From Lentisphaeria bacterium (lineage in GTDB: Bacteria; Verrucomicrobiota; Lentisphaeria; Victivallales; UBA1829), in contig JAFVSW010000111.1 in NCBI GenBank assembly GCA_017503545.1, forward strand, positions 1 through 38,187: a DNA stretch of 38,187 nucleotides, read 5' to 3'. The notes below the pieces were generated by a model that was not told the DNA's origin, did no database searches, and saw only the letters and a list, made by a program, of their open reading frames with translations. Shown here piece after piece: positions 1 to 7,023 of this stretch. Made by a program: the position numbers and the translations under genes. How positions within the stretch are numbered: the stretch's first letter is position 1; each line of letters begins with the position of its first letter.

Positions 1-1098
1 CGGTGGCGGTGGCGGTGGCGGTGGCGGCAATACGCTTTCCGGTTCCATCCTATCTTCATCATCGTCCAACACGACTTTGCTCTTTTCCGCAGGAGCGGCA
101 ACCGGTGGTACAACGTTTGCCGCAGAATACTGACGCGGCGGCGCAATGACCGGTGTTTCCTCCTCCTCATCTTCAGTCTGACTGACGTTTGCGGCAGTCT
201 GTTCTGTATTTTCAGCGAGAGGTGACGCCTGTTCCGGTCCGGCAGCAGAGACAAGTTCCACAGGACGTCCCGTGATCAGGACTTTCAGACGATCGACAAA
301 ACGAAGACGATTTCCGCCAGTCACAGCGGGTTGTTCCGCTTCCACAACCGTTTCATTCTTTGCATCTGTATTTTCTGCCGTGTTGACTGCAACAGTCTGC
401 TCATTCACAACGGACGCATCCGGTTCTTCATCCTCATCCCCGTTCAATTCGCTGCTGCCATTTCTCCGTTTGATATTTTCCATGATAACGGGGAACCAAT
501 CCTGCATAAAAAGGAAGAACAAACCGGGCAGCAGAAAAGCCAATGCCACCACCAGTGTTCCCGGTTCGCCGATATGACGCCGCAGCAATCCGGCATCCAG
601 ATGCACACCGGCTTCAAACACCGGGGGAGCCGCAAGGATTGCCCCCAATGTTCCACCGGTCAAACACATATCCGGGTGCATCACCCGTCCGATACCGAGT
701 TCTTCCGCTAAAATCTGGAAATTGGCAGGCCACATTGCCATCAGTAAAATCAACCCGACAAAGACGGAAATAAAACTGCCGACATACCCCTGCCGTTTCA
801 AAGGATAAGGCAGGAATTTCCGGATTGCGGAAACAATCAGCAGAAATCCCATGGGATACACTGCCAACCCGAACAAATACAGCATGGCACGCGCGATATG
901 AGCCCCCACATTCCCGATCCAGTTTGCTTCCGGCGCCGTCTGATCGACTCCACCTTCCAGGAGCGCAAGGTCATTGACATCGTGGGAAATAATCGCCAAA
1001 ACATACAACAGCAGCAGGACAAACCATACCAATGTCCATACGCTGAATCTGTTTTTTTCAATTGAGTTCAATTCTTTTTCATCTGTTTTATCTGCCAT
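1..1098 (-). CDS. ftsK: DNA translocase FtsK, N-terminal part (runs off left edge)
   Basis: The frame is open from an ATG at 1098 to position 1, giving 366 codons and no stop, so this is the 5' part of a gene cut by the window edge. The protein starts MADKTDEKELN and has hydrophobic segments near residues 20-37, 68-92, 104-122 and 180-198, which fits the FtsK 4TM membrane anchor. A long acidic, Glu/Thr/Pro/Ala-rich linker follows, ending in at least nine consecutive prolines at the edge. In the family, FtsK is a septal membrane protein whose C-terminal motor (outside this window) pumps DNA for chromosome dimer resolution. A CGGAG ribosome site lies about 6 nt before the ATG. The call rests on membrane and linker architecture only; the motor domain is not visible. 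Confidence 0.8.
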   Translation of the reverse strand, partial: MADKTDEKELNSIEKNRFSVWTLVWFVLLLLYVLAIISHDVNDLALLEGGVDQTAPEANWIGNVGAHIARAMLYLFGLAVYPMGFLLIVSAIRKFLPYPLKRQGYVGSFISVFVGLILLMAMWPANFQILAEELGIGRVMHPDMCLTGGTLGAILAAPPVFEAGVHLDAGLLRRHIGEPGTLVVALAFLLPGLFFLFMQDWFPVIMENIKRRNGSSELNGDEDEEPDASVVNEQTVAVNTAENTDAKNETVVEAEQPAVTGGNRLRFVDRLKVLITGRPVELVSAAGPEQASPLAENTEQTAANVSQTEDEEEETPVIAPPRQYSAANVVPPVAAPAEKSKVVLDDDEDRMEPESVLPPPPPPPPP

Positions 1099-1163
1099 AT
1101 TTTACTCCGCTGTACTGCATACATCCATTTTCACCGGATCACTTATCCCTATTGCTGTAATAA

Positions 1164-1191
1164 AGCATAAATTTTGTATTTATAAAGTCAA
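1164..1191 (-). promoter_or_regulatory. Candidate sigma-70 promoter for ftsK
   Basis: On the minus strand TTGACT (1186-1191) and TATGCT (1164-1169) are separated by 16 bp in an AT-rich gap, about 65 bp before the ftsK ATG. A shifted -10 (TTTATT) is possible, so the exact boxes are uncertain. Confidence 0.4.
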
Positions 1192-1261
1192 ATTCCGATT
1201 TTTTTTAATTTTTTTTGATTTTTTTCAAGTTTTGATACCCCCCCTCCGTATTTACTGTCCG

Positions 1262-1567
1262 TTATTCGACTTCATAGTCCAGACAAAGACGGGTTTGCGT
1301 AAATGGACAGACTTTTGTCTCTGCCACTTCCACATGAGCCGGGTGAACAGCATAATTTTTCAATGCCTCCACACTTTCAAACGTGGAATCAAGCATAACA
1401 TCCGCATTGGAGGATGCCAGCCCATTGTGATTGACCGTAATTGCGACCAATCCGGGAATGACACCTTTCAGACCTTCCAATCCGGCTTTGATCCCGGCTT
1501 TGATGTCAGCAGTTTCCTGATCCGTAAAACCATCTTTCAGTTTCCACAAAATCACATGTTTAATCAT
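1262..1567 (-). CDS. Dabb (stress-responsive alpha/beta barrel) domain protein
   Basis: This is a 101-residue protein beginning MIKHVILWKLKDG, the usual start of Dabb-domain proteins. The rest follows the family pattern: a helix (residues 18-34), then a strand resembling the common IPGLVAITVNHN region, then a Phe-x-Ser-x-Glu-Ala-Leu helix and an HPAHVEVAE segment. Dabb proteins are small ferredoxin-like dimers; some are enzymes and many have no known substrate. The start is supported by an AAGGAT site about 10 nt upstream. It lies 21 bp after the SGNH hydrolase gene and is probably co-transcribed with it. Domain call is firm; function is unknown. Confidence 0.85.
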   Translation of the reverse strand: MIKHVILWKLKDGFTDQETADIKAGIKAGLEGLKGVIPGLVAITVNHNGLASSNADVMLDSTFESVEALKNYAVHPAHVEVAETKVCPFTQTRLCLDYEVE

Positions 1568-1588
1568 TGTTGTAATATCCTTATGTTA

Positions 1589-2455
1589 TTATTTTTTAAG
1601 TGCTTTGATTCCGTCTTTCAAAATTGTCCAGGCAAGTTCTTCCGCAGAAATGCCTTTTTCCTGTGCTTTCTTCCGCAGCCATTCGTAATCCTCAATACTG
1701 ATCAGACGACGGGGAAAATGTTGATTATTCACAATCGGTGCCATGGAAGGAATCTTATTCCAATCCTTTTTGAATTCTTGAATTTTTTCCGCAGGAACAC
1801 CCAATGTTTTCAATACGCCTTCCGCCATCATCTGGTTGCCGTACCCGTTCATGTGCAGATTGTCAATGGTCAGCTTGTATCCCTTGATATGTTTCAGAGC
1901 TGCAACTTCTTTATACATGGCAGTGTAAAGATCTGCAACAGGGATGTTCCGCTGAGCGGCAATTTCATGCAGAAACGCACAATATGCCTTCAGTTTTTCA
2001 TTGTATTCGTGCTTCAAATCATGTTCCCGGCATAATGTCGGTGTCAAAATCACCACACGAATCCCTGCAGCTTGTGCTTTATCCAGAATCGCCGTAATAT
2101 TTTTCTTGTAATCGGGAAGTTTTACGCCGCGTGTTCCATGTCCCACATCATTTACGCCGCAACTCAACAGCATAACGGTTGCACCTTTCCGGATCACATG
2201 GGCATCCACCCGTTTCAACATGTCGTTGGATTTATTCCCGGATATTCCCGCAGGAATCGCTGTGGCATTGACGCCGCACCGTTTCAAACCATCCATGACA
2301 AGGCGGACATAGCCGTCAGGCCGATTGCCGAAATTGGTGATGGAATCCCCGAGGAAGGCAACTTTATCACCGTTTTTGATCAAGATTTCCCCGTGTACAC
2401 AAACCAGACTGAACAGAAAAACTGCAGTCGTTAAAATTTTACTCTGAATTGACAT
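1589..2455 (-). CDS. Exported SGNH/GDSL-family hydrolase
   Basis: The 288-residue protein has an N-terminal signal peptide (about residues 1-22). The SGNH blocks follow in order: FLGDSIT with the nucleophile Ser, a Gly in PAGISGNKS, CGVNDVGHG with the Asn of block III, and DNLHMNGYG with the Asp/His of block V. These proteins are serine esterases or lipases; in bacteria that degrade glycans many remove acetyl groups from polysaccharides. The real substrate cannot be read from sequence. An AGAAGGAAT ribosome site precedes the ATG. It follows the acidic protein by 36 bp and precedes the Dabb gene, suggesting one transcript from nadD onward. Confidence 0.85.
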   Translation of the reverse strand: MSIQSKILTTAVFLFSLVCVHGEILIKNGDKVAFLGDSITNFGNRPDGYVRLVMDGLKRCGVNATAIPAGISGNKSNDMLKRVDAHVIRKGATVMLLSCGVNDVGHGTRGVKLPDYKKNITAILDKAQAAGIRVVILTPTLCREHDLKHEYNEKLKAYCAFLHEIAAQRNIPVADLYTAMYKEVAALKHIKGYKLTIDNLHMNGYGNQMMAEGVLKTLGVPAEKIQEFKKDWNKIPSMAPIVNNQHFPRRLISIEDYEWLRKKAQEKGISAEELAWTILKDGIKALKK

Positions 2456-2491
2456 TGATTTATTCCTTCTGTTAATTTTCTGTGCCAGGAG

Positions 2492-3334
2492 TTAAAACGG
2501 AAAATTTCCGTTCTTTTCATCCTCATCCTCCTCATCATCGAAGTCGTCATCATCGAAGTCATCGATTTCATCTTCGATCGACTGTAAAAGATCCAGCAAA
2601 TCCTTATTGAGCGAACCATCCTCCGGTAATTCCGGAATATCATCGTCATCATCCGGGTCATCATCCGATACCAGAAAAGGATTCTCCGTTGTTTTTTCTT
2701 CGTTATCAGGCTTCCGGAAACGGCAGAGAAAATCAAGAATAATATTCCGGATTATGCCATACCGGAAAAGCATGGATCGGATCAATTCAAGGATTTCTTC
2801 ATTCTCCGTATGGGGAGATACGGCTTTCAAATTACCGAAAATATCGTTAAGAATCGCCAGTAAACGTTTGCACAACGTTATACGCAATGCGGGAAGATCG
2901 GAAGGCATCAGACTGAGCATATTGAGCAAAGTAATCGTCAACTTGCTGGCAAGACAATGCAAACGCAAGATCTCATCCCGGCGGGAAAAATCCAAATCGA
3001 TCATGCTCAACATGGCAAGTTTTTTCATCTGACGACTGCAAAGAATCAACGCTTTTCCGCCATTCGGGGACGCAAATGCTTTTGTCCGCAATTGCGTCAT
3101 AAGGTCCGATTCTTCACCGTCTTCCACCTGATCCCACAGGGAAGCAGGCCAGACGCCGCCATGGGGCATAAGATCCTCCCGCTGTTTGATCCGTTTGAAA
3201 ATCAAATCATCTTCATACGGCAAATCAATAAAAGCGGGAAGTTCCCGGAAATAAATGTGAATCCGTTCATCATCTTTCCGGAGTTCTTTTTCCCAATCAA
3301 ATTCGTTCCAGAATTCCTGCAGAGAGGATGGCAT
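2492..3334 (-). CDS. Hypothetical protein with a very acidic C-terminus
   Basis: I do not recognise this protein. From ATG 3334 it has 280 residues. The N-terminal two thirds look helical (DFSRRDEILRLHCLASKLTITLLNML and following), while the last third is dominated by Asp/Glu, including five Asp in a row and a tail rich in DDDD and EEDEDE before ending NGNFPF. The start at 3334 lies 1 nt after the rsfS stop (3336-3338) and is preferred over an upstream ATG at 3379, which would overlap rsfS by 44 bp; a purine-rich AAGAAAGAAG lies before 3334. Its place directly behind nadD-rsfS suggests co-expression with them, but no function can be assigned. Confidence 0.7.
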   Translation of the reverse strand: MPSSLQEFWNEFDWEKELRKDDERIHIYFRELPAFIDLPYEDDLIFKRIKQREDLMPHGGVWPASLWDQVEDGEESDLMTQLRTKAFASPNGGKALILCSRQMKKLAMLSMIDLDFSRRDEILRLHCLASKLTITLLNMLSLMPSDLPALRITLCKRLLAILNDIFGNLKAVSPHTENEEILELIRSMLFRYGIIRNIILDFLCRFRKPDNEEKTTENPFLVSDDDPDDDDDIPELPEDGSLNKDLLDLLQSIEDEIDDFDDDDFDDEEDEDEKNGNFPF

Positions 3335-3335
3335 T

Positions 3336-3764
3336 TCAAACTTCTTTCTTCTCCGCGTTGCGACGGCGGTATTCTTCATCCAGCCGTTTCATTGCATCTT
3401 CGCAGGGAACATCGCTCCATAATTCTTCCAACTGATAACGGTCTCTGGCTTCCGGCGTCATCAAGTGAATGATTGCGTTCCCGAAATAATCCATAACGAT
3501 CCATTCGCTCTGAGGTGTTCCATCCACTGCGGAAGGACGCACCCCGAGTTTTGTACGCAATTCACGCTGTACACGTTCGGCAAGCGCACCGATATGCGGG
3601 GCACTGGTCCCAGTACAGACAATATAGTGATGACTCTGCGCCCAATCAAATTTGGAGGGATCAAAACGGAGGATATTTTCCGCTTTATGGGCATAAAGGA
3701 CCCGTTCGCAAAAATCTGCGATCTCCTGAGGAGTCAATTTTGTTTTCTGTGTTGTTTCTTCCAT
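3336..3764 (-). CDS. rsfS: Ribosomal silencing factor RsfS (Iojap/YbeB)
   Basis: This is a 142-residue Iojap-family protein. Family features include the LTPQEIADFCERVLYAHKAE start, the strand leading to IVCTGTSAPHIGALAERVQ (family ATGTSxRHVxAxAD), a Gly-Val-rich loop before SEWIVMDYFGNAIIHLMTPEAR (family WVLLDYGDVVVHVF), and YxLEELWSD at the C-terminal end. RsfS binds ribosomal protein L14 and blocks subunit joining when nutrients are short. It sits 4 bp after nadD, the common nadD-rsfS order. The C-terminus is longer than usual, with an Arg/Lys/Glu tail (EEYRRRNAEKKEV). The ATG follows an AGGAGA site. Confidence 0.92.
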   Translation of the reverse strand: MEETTQKTKLTPQEIADFCERVLYAHKAENILRFDPSKFDWAQSHHYIVCTGTSAPHIGALAERVQRELRTKLGVRPSAVDGTPQSEWIVMDYFGNAIIHLMTPEARDRYQLEELWSDVPCEDAMKRLDEEYRRRNAEKKEV

Positions 3765-3768
3765 TGTT

Positions 3769-4386
3769 TCATTCTCCTGTATATAATTGATTTTGTTTGA
3801 TATAATTCAGAACCGCAGCAGGGAGCAGATTCCCGATAGTGGCAATATCACCCGTCTGCAATTTCCTACGGATCTCCGTGGAACTTTCCGGAAACAGCGG
3901 TGCCGTATGCAATATCTGTCCGGTCAATTTCACAACTGCATTTTCCTGCCAATGTTCCCCTAGTTCAACGGCGGTGGGCAACGTCTCGCCGCCACGGGGA
4001 TAGGTCAGAAACGTGAAACGTTCCACCAGTTCCTCTGCTCTGTACCACGTATGCAGTTGACGCAAACTGTCAGAACCGATTACCCAGCAGAATTCATCTT
4101 CCGGACGCTCCTGTGTCAGAAATGACAACGTATCGAAGGTATAGGAAATACCGCCGCGTTGTTTTTCCAGATCAGAAATTTCCATACCGTCCTCCAGGAT
4201 CAGAGAAAGCATATTCCGCCGGTGCTCATAGGACTGGATCTTTTTCTTTCCAGCCTTATGCGGCGGAAGATAAGCCGGTAAAAAACAGGCTTTTTCAACG
4301 ATCCGTGAACGCAGCAGATAACGTGCCATCCCGAGATGACCATTATGTACCGGGTCAAAAGTTCCGCCGAAAACTGCAATTTTCAT
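3769..4386 (-). CDS. nadD: Nicotinate-nucleotide adenylyltransferase NadD
   Basis: The 205-residue protein starts MKIAVFGGTFDPVHNGH, which contains the GGTFDPxHxGH nucleotide-binding motif of NadD. Further family signatures are the DxxSFLTxERPEDEFCWVIGSDSLRQLHTW block and the C-terminal SSTEIRRKL motif (ISSTxIR). NadD adenylates nicotinate mononucleotide in NAD synthesis. It is the first gene of a run with rsfS (4-bp gap). Upstream, a copy of the inverted-repeat element lies between a candidate promoter and the start codon, so it may be transcribed as part of the leader. Length is normal for the family. Confidence 0.95.
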   Translation of the reverse strand: MKIAVFGGTFDPVHNGHLGMARYLLRSRIVEKACFLPAYLPPHKAGKKKIQSYEHRRNMLSLILEDGMEISDLEKQRGGISYTFDTLSFLTQERPEDEFCWVIGSDSLRQLHTWYRAEELVERFTFLTYPRGGETLPTAVELGEHWQENAVVKLTGQILHTAPLFPESSTEIRRKLQTGDIATIGNLLPAAVLNYIKQNQLYTGE

Positions 4387-4423
4387 ACCTTATCGAGTCC
4401 TTGCAATAAAAATTCTGATAGTA

Positions 4424-4590
4424 GAGGTAATTTCAAATATCCACCAAAAATTTGACAGAAAAAGGATCGTTGATGAGATAAAAAACAGCAGTTCGAGTAC
4501 GGCACTCCACAGGATAACCGCCCAAAACGCTTCATTTTCAGATCGCAACAAGATTTTCCGGCATTTTTGAATTTTTTTTGAATTTGCCTC
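4424..4590. repeat. Inverted-repeat element, copy 1 (167 bp)
   Basis: This element starts GAGGTAATTTCAAA and ends GAATTTGCCTC, so its ends are inverted repeats. Its interior matches copy 2 (17763-17927) along most of its length: TTTGACnGAAAAAGGATnGTTGAnGAGAT, then GGnTAACCnCC, then CGTTTTCAGATCGCnACAAGA-like sequence. It sits in the 348-bp gap between nadD and the HD-domain gene and would lie in the nadD leader if transcription starts at the candidate promoter at 4600-4627. No coding sequence is seen inside. The rest of the gap is AT-rich and contains only the two candidate promoters. Confidence 0.8.
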
Positions 4591-4599
4591 AACCTATAT

Positions 4600-4627
4600 A
4601 TATTAATACATTTTTTGAATTTAGCAA
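4600..4627 (-). promoter_or_regulatory. Weak candidate promoter for nadD-rsfS
   Basis: On the minus strand TTGCTA (4622-4627) and TAATAT (4600-4605) are 16 bp apart. If used, the transcript would carry the whole inverted-repeat copy 1 as a leader before nadD. The match is weak and the region is generally AT-rich. Confidence 0.3.
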
Positions 4628-4676
4628 GTCATAAAGGCATTTTTTTTGATATTTTTCATTACACAGCGTTCCACAC

Positions 4677-4704
4677 TTGAAAATCCGCCATGCTGTTGTA
4701 TATT
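4677..4704 (+). promoter_or_regulatory. Candidate promoter for the HD-domain gene
   Basis: TTGAAA (4677-4682), a 16-bp spacer and TATATT (4699-4704) lie about 30 bp before the ATG at 4735. The -10 TATATT recurs at several other promoters in this window. Confidence 0.55.
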
Positions 4705-4734
4705 GCAGAATGAAAAATTCAGGAAGTGATACGT

Positions 4735-5490
4735 ATGGACAGCATAACATCATACACAACGTTCCGCACTTTTGTGGATCAACTCCTTATCAGTGCGGAA
4801 CCACATAAAAAATTACGGGCTTTGGCACATGCCGGCATCTTGAAACGGTTTTTCCCGGAATTGGATGCACTCCGGGGCGTGGAACAGCCAAAACGCTGGC
4901 ATCCGGAAGGCGATGTGTTTGAACATACCATGCTCATGCTTTCCAGAATGGCATGGAAAACGCCGCTCCTCGGATGGTGTATTCTGCTGCATGACATCGG
5001 TAAAAAAGCAGCGCAGACATTTGATAAGGATGAGGTCCCCCATTTTTACGGACATGAAGCACTGGGAGCCGATATGTGCCGCGGAATATTGGAACGGTAT
5101 GATTTTGATGAAAACACCATCCGCAGAATCGAAAATGCAGTCCGCACCCATATGTCATTCACCAATCTGAAACTGATGCGGAAAAAGAAACAGCTGCGTT
5201 TGCTGGAACGGGAAGATTTTGACCTCCATCTGGAATTACACCGGCTGGATTGCATCTGTTCCAACGGAATCCTGGAAAATTATCTTCTGCTTTTGGATTT
5301 GAAACAGGAAGCGGCACAGAATCCGCCACCGCCGCCACCGTTATTGACAGGAAAAGATTTGCTATCAATGGGGCTGACTCCCGGCCCTGTTTTTTCGGAA
5401 ATATTACATCAAACATTTATCAGACAATGTTCCGGAAAAATAAAAAACAGGCAGGAAGCAATACAATATGTCAAAACTATCCTTGCTTAA
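4735..5490 (+). CDS. HD-domain protein matching the C-terminal half of Cca (no nucleotidyltransferase head)
   Basis: From ATG 4735 the protein has 251 residues. Its start resembles the body of bacterial tRNA nucleotidyltransferase (Cca): LRALAHAGILKRFFPELDAL, then GVEQPKRWHPEGDVFEHT, which parallels Cca's GVPQPxxWHPExDTGxHT. The HD metal site is visible as FEHT, LLHDIGKKA and HFYGHEALGA, so the phosphohydrolase core looks intact. The N-terminal head of Cca (GxS, DxD and RRD motifs) is absent and nothing resembling it lies just upstream. The ATG at 4735 is preferred over GTG 4726 because AGGAAG at 4721-4726 fits the ATG and overlaps the GTG. A run of six prolines lies near residue 200. Probably a phosphohydrolase acting on RNA ends or nucleotides; substrate unknown. 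Confidence 0.85.
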   Translation: MDSITSYTTFRTFVDQLLISAEPHKKLRALAHAGILKRFFPELDALRGVEQPKRWHPEGDVFEHTMLMLSRMAWKTPLLGWCILLHDIGKKAAQTFDKDEVPHFYGHEALGADMCRGILERYDFDENTIRRIENAVRTHMSFTNLKLMRKKKQLRLLEREDFDLHLELHRLDCICSNGILENYLLLLDLKQEAAQNPPPPPPLLTGKDLLSMGLTPGPVFSEILHQTFIRQCSGKIKNRQEAIQYVKTILA

Positions 5491-5535
5491 AAAGGATAAA
5501 AAAGAGCAAAAAAAGAAAAAAAAAGAGAAAAAGCC

Positions 5536-5563
5536 TTGCAAAAATGAAAATATGTAGTATATT
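5536..5563 (+). promoter_or_regulatory. Candidate promoter for the HU-family gene
   Basis: TTGCAA (5536-5541), a 16-bp spacer and TATATT (5558-5563) precede the HU start by about 46 bp. Immediately upstream (about 5491-5535) is an A-rich tract of the kind that can act as an UP element for a highly expressed gene. Confidence 0.6.
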
Positions 5564-5609
5564 ACTCAGAATATTTTACTAAACCTACAACTTTGGAAGG
5601 ATGTGAAAC

Positions 5610-5897
5610 ATGTCACTTACGAAACGTGAGATTGCGAAAAAAGTCGCAGAAAAAATCGGAGCCACCCAGACGGACGCAGCTGCTGCAGTCCAGGCTACAT
5701 TCGACATCATGGTGGAAGAACTTGCTAATTGCGGTCACATTGAACTGCGCGGTTTCGGTGTCTTTGAAATCAAGACACGCAAAGCCAGCGTTGGCCGTAA
5801 CCCCCGTAAACCGGAACACACTGTCACCATTCCTGAACGCAAAATTGTAAAATTCCGCGCAGGAAAAGAACTTGCAGCAATTTTGGAAAAAGCATAA
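5610..5897 (+). CDS. HU/IHF-family DNA-binding protein
   Basis: The 95-residue protein begins MSLTKREIAKKVAEKIG and has the HU core: an N-terminal helix pair, the ELRGFGVFEIKTRKA strand pair (family GFGtFxxxxRxxR), the NPRKPE tip that intercalates into DNA, and a final FRAGKELAAIL helix (family FxPGKxLKxxL). HU and IHF bend and compact DNA. It cannot be assigned to HU or IHF subunits from this alone. GGAAGG lies about 11 nt before the ATG. The gene has its own promoter with an A-tract and is followed by a structured 3' end and terminator, so it is likely monocistronic. Confidence 0.93.
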   Translation: MSLTKREIAKKVAEKIGATQTDAAAAVQATFDIMVEELANCGHIELRGFGVFEIKTRKASVGRNPRKPEHTVTIPERKIVKFRAGKELAAILEKA

Positions 5898-5916
5898 TTT
5901 TTCCAGATTTGATCTG

Positions 5917-5980
5917 TGACAGGATCTGACCGGTTATTGATGCACGCGGTGAATTTTCATATCCGCATCGTGATCTGTCA
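5917..5980 (+). other. Predicted stem-loop in the 3' UTR of the HU-family gene
   Basis: TGACAG-G-ATC (5917-5926) can pair with GATCTGTCA (5972-5980) with one bulged base. Inside, GATGC-AC-GCGG (5939-5949) faces CCGC-ATC (5963-5969), capped by a small TGAA/TTCA hairpin. This is a nested imperfect fold between the HU stop and the intrinsic terminator. Function is unknown; it could stabilise the HU mRNA 3' end or be chance. Confidence 0.35.
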
Positions 5981-5994
5981 GGTGTTTGGTGAAT

Positions 5995-6030
5995 GGCAGG
6001 GTGATAGTTTATCATTACCCTGCCTTTTTT
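5995..6030 (+). terminator. Intrinsic terminator after the HU-family gene
   Basis: GGCAGGGT (5995-6002) pairs exactly with ACCCTGCC (6017-6024), the stem extending with GATA/TCAT bases around a short loop, followed by six T. It is a strong rho-independent terminator separating HU from lpxL. Confidence 0.85.
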
Positions 6031-6057
6031 AATTTTTTTCGGAGCATTGGAATATTT

Positions 6058-7023
6058 ATGAGTAAAAAGAAACTGTCCAAAACTGTAATATGGATTCAAT
6101 ATATTTTCTTCCGCTTCGGCTGCGGGATCATCCGGCTGCTTCCTCTGAAAGCTGCCTATGCACTCGTTAAAACATTGTCTTACCTGATCTTCTTTGTGGA
6201 TGTCAAACATACGCGCAGAGCGATCACCCATGTTCTCCACAGCGGAATCAGAACCGATTACAAAGAAGCAAAAAAACTGGCATATGCCTCCCTGCTCCAT
6301 ATGCTGAAAGTATTTGTGGAAATCGTCAAATTTGACCAGTTTGTCACAGAAGATAATATTCATGAATATATCTCCGTAGCGGATGACCCCATCTCTCAGA
6401 AAGTCTTGAAAAAAGATACCGCATGTCAAATTATTCTTGCCACGGCACATCTGGGTAACTGGGAATTGGCTGGCGGTACGCTTTCCGTCTTTTCCGGCTA
6501 TCCGGTCACTTCCATCATGCGCCCGTTGGCAAACTATAAGATCGGGAATTATTTCTATTCCAAACGCAGTTCGTTCAAGCACGATACTTATTCCAAAGAA
6601 AAAGGTTTGCGCCCCATGCTGGATGCCTTCAAAAAAGGTCATACGCTGGCAGTTGTAGCAGACCAGCATGCTTCCAGATCGGAAGGGATCGAAGTCACAT
6701 TCTTCGGTCATCCGGCGCGCGCCCATGCCACACCGGCATTGCTCCATTTACGCACAAAACTCCCGATTACCATGCCCTATATTCTCCGGAAAGACGACAA
6801 TTTCCATTTTGAATACCATTGCGAAGATTGCTTCGTTTACGAACCCACGGGCAATAAAGAAGAAGACATCCGCAATATTGTACAGCAATATACCAATGTC
6901 ATTGAACGTGCCATACGGAAATATCCGGAACAATGGATCTGGTCCCACCGCCGCTGGTTGGATTGCGGCCGCGGGGAATACAAAGCAAATGATAACACCG
7001 TAACGGAAGGGAAAGAAAAATGA
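6058..7023 (+). CDS. Kdo-type lipid A acyltransferase (LpxL/HtrB family)
   Basis: From ATG 6058 the protein has 321 residues. It has a membrane-associated N-terminus (about residues 9-45), the catalytic HxxxxE motif in ATAHLGNWELA, the ADQHASRSEGIEVTFFG block that matches the family's DQ-x-GVFVPFFG region, and a C-terminal EQWIWSHRRW motif typical of lauroyl/myristoyl transferases. These inner-membrane enzymes add secondary acyl chains to lipid A. The start at 6058 is chosen because an upstream in-frame ATG (5986) would translate through the terminator hairpin. The stop overlaps the rpe start by 4 bp, so the two are coupled. Which chain it adds cannot be told. Confidence 0.9.
   Translation: MSKKKLSKTVIWIQYIFFRFGCGIIRLLPLKAAYALVKTLSYLIFFVDVKHTRRAITHVLHSGIRTDYKEAKKLAYASLLHMLKVFVEIVKFDQFVTEDNIHEYISVADDPISQKVLKKDTACQIILATAHLGNWELAGGTLSVFSGYPVTSIMRPLANYKIGNYFYSKRSSFKHDTYSKEKGLRPMLDAFKKGHTLAVVADQHASRSEGIEVTFFGHPARAHATPALLHLRTKLPITMPYILRKDDNFHFEYHCEDCFVYEPTGNKEEDIRNIVQQYTNVIERAIRKYPEQWIWSHRRWLDCGRGEYKANDNTVTEGKEK

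Noticed and set aside
1..60. Tandem hexamers at the left edge as a possible CRISPR or satellite array
   Set aside because: They keep the ftsK reading frame and encode prolines; there are no spacers.
974..2035. 353-residue plus-strand frame over the Dabb and SGNH genes
   Set aside because: Antisense of two genes with clear family motifs; composition is that of a shadow frame.
5491..5535. A-rich purine tract as a possible small RNA or coding tail
   Set aside because: No frame or fold; better read as an upstream element of the HU promoter.
5824..6747. 307-residue minus-strand frame over the HU end and the lpxL-like gene
   Set aside because: It crosses the HU terminator hairpin and opposes two solid genes.
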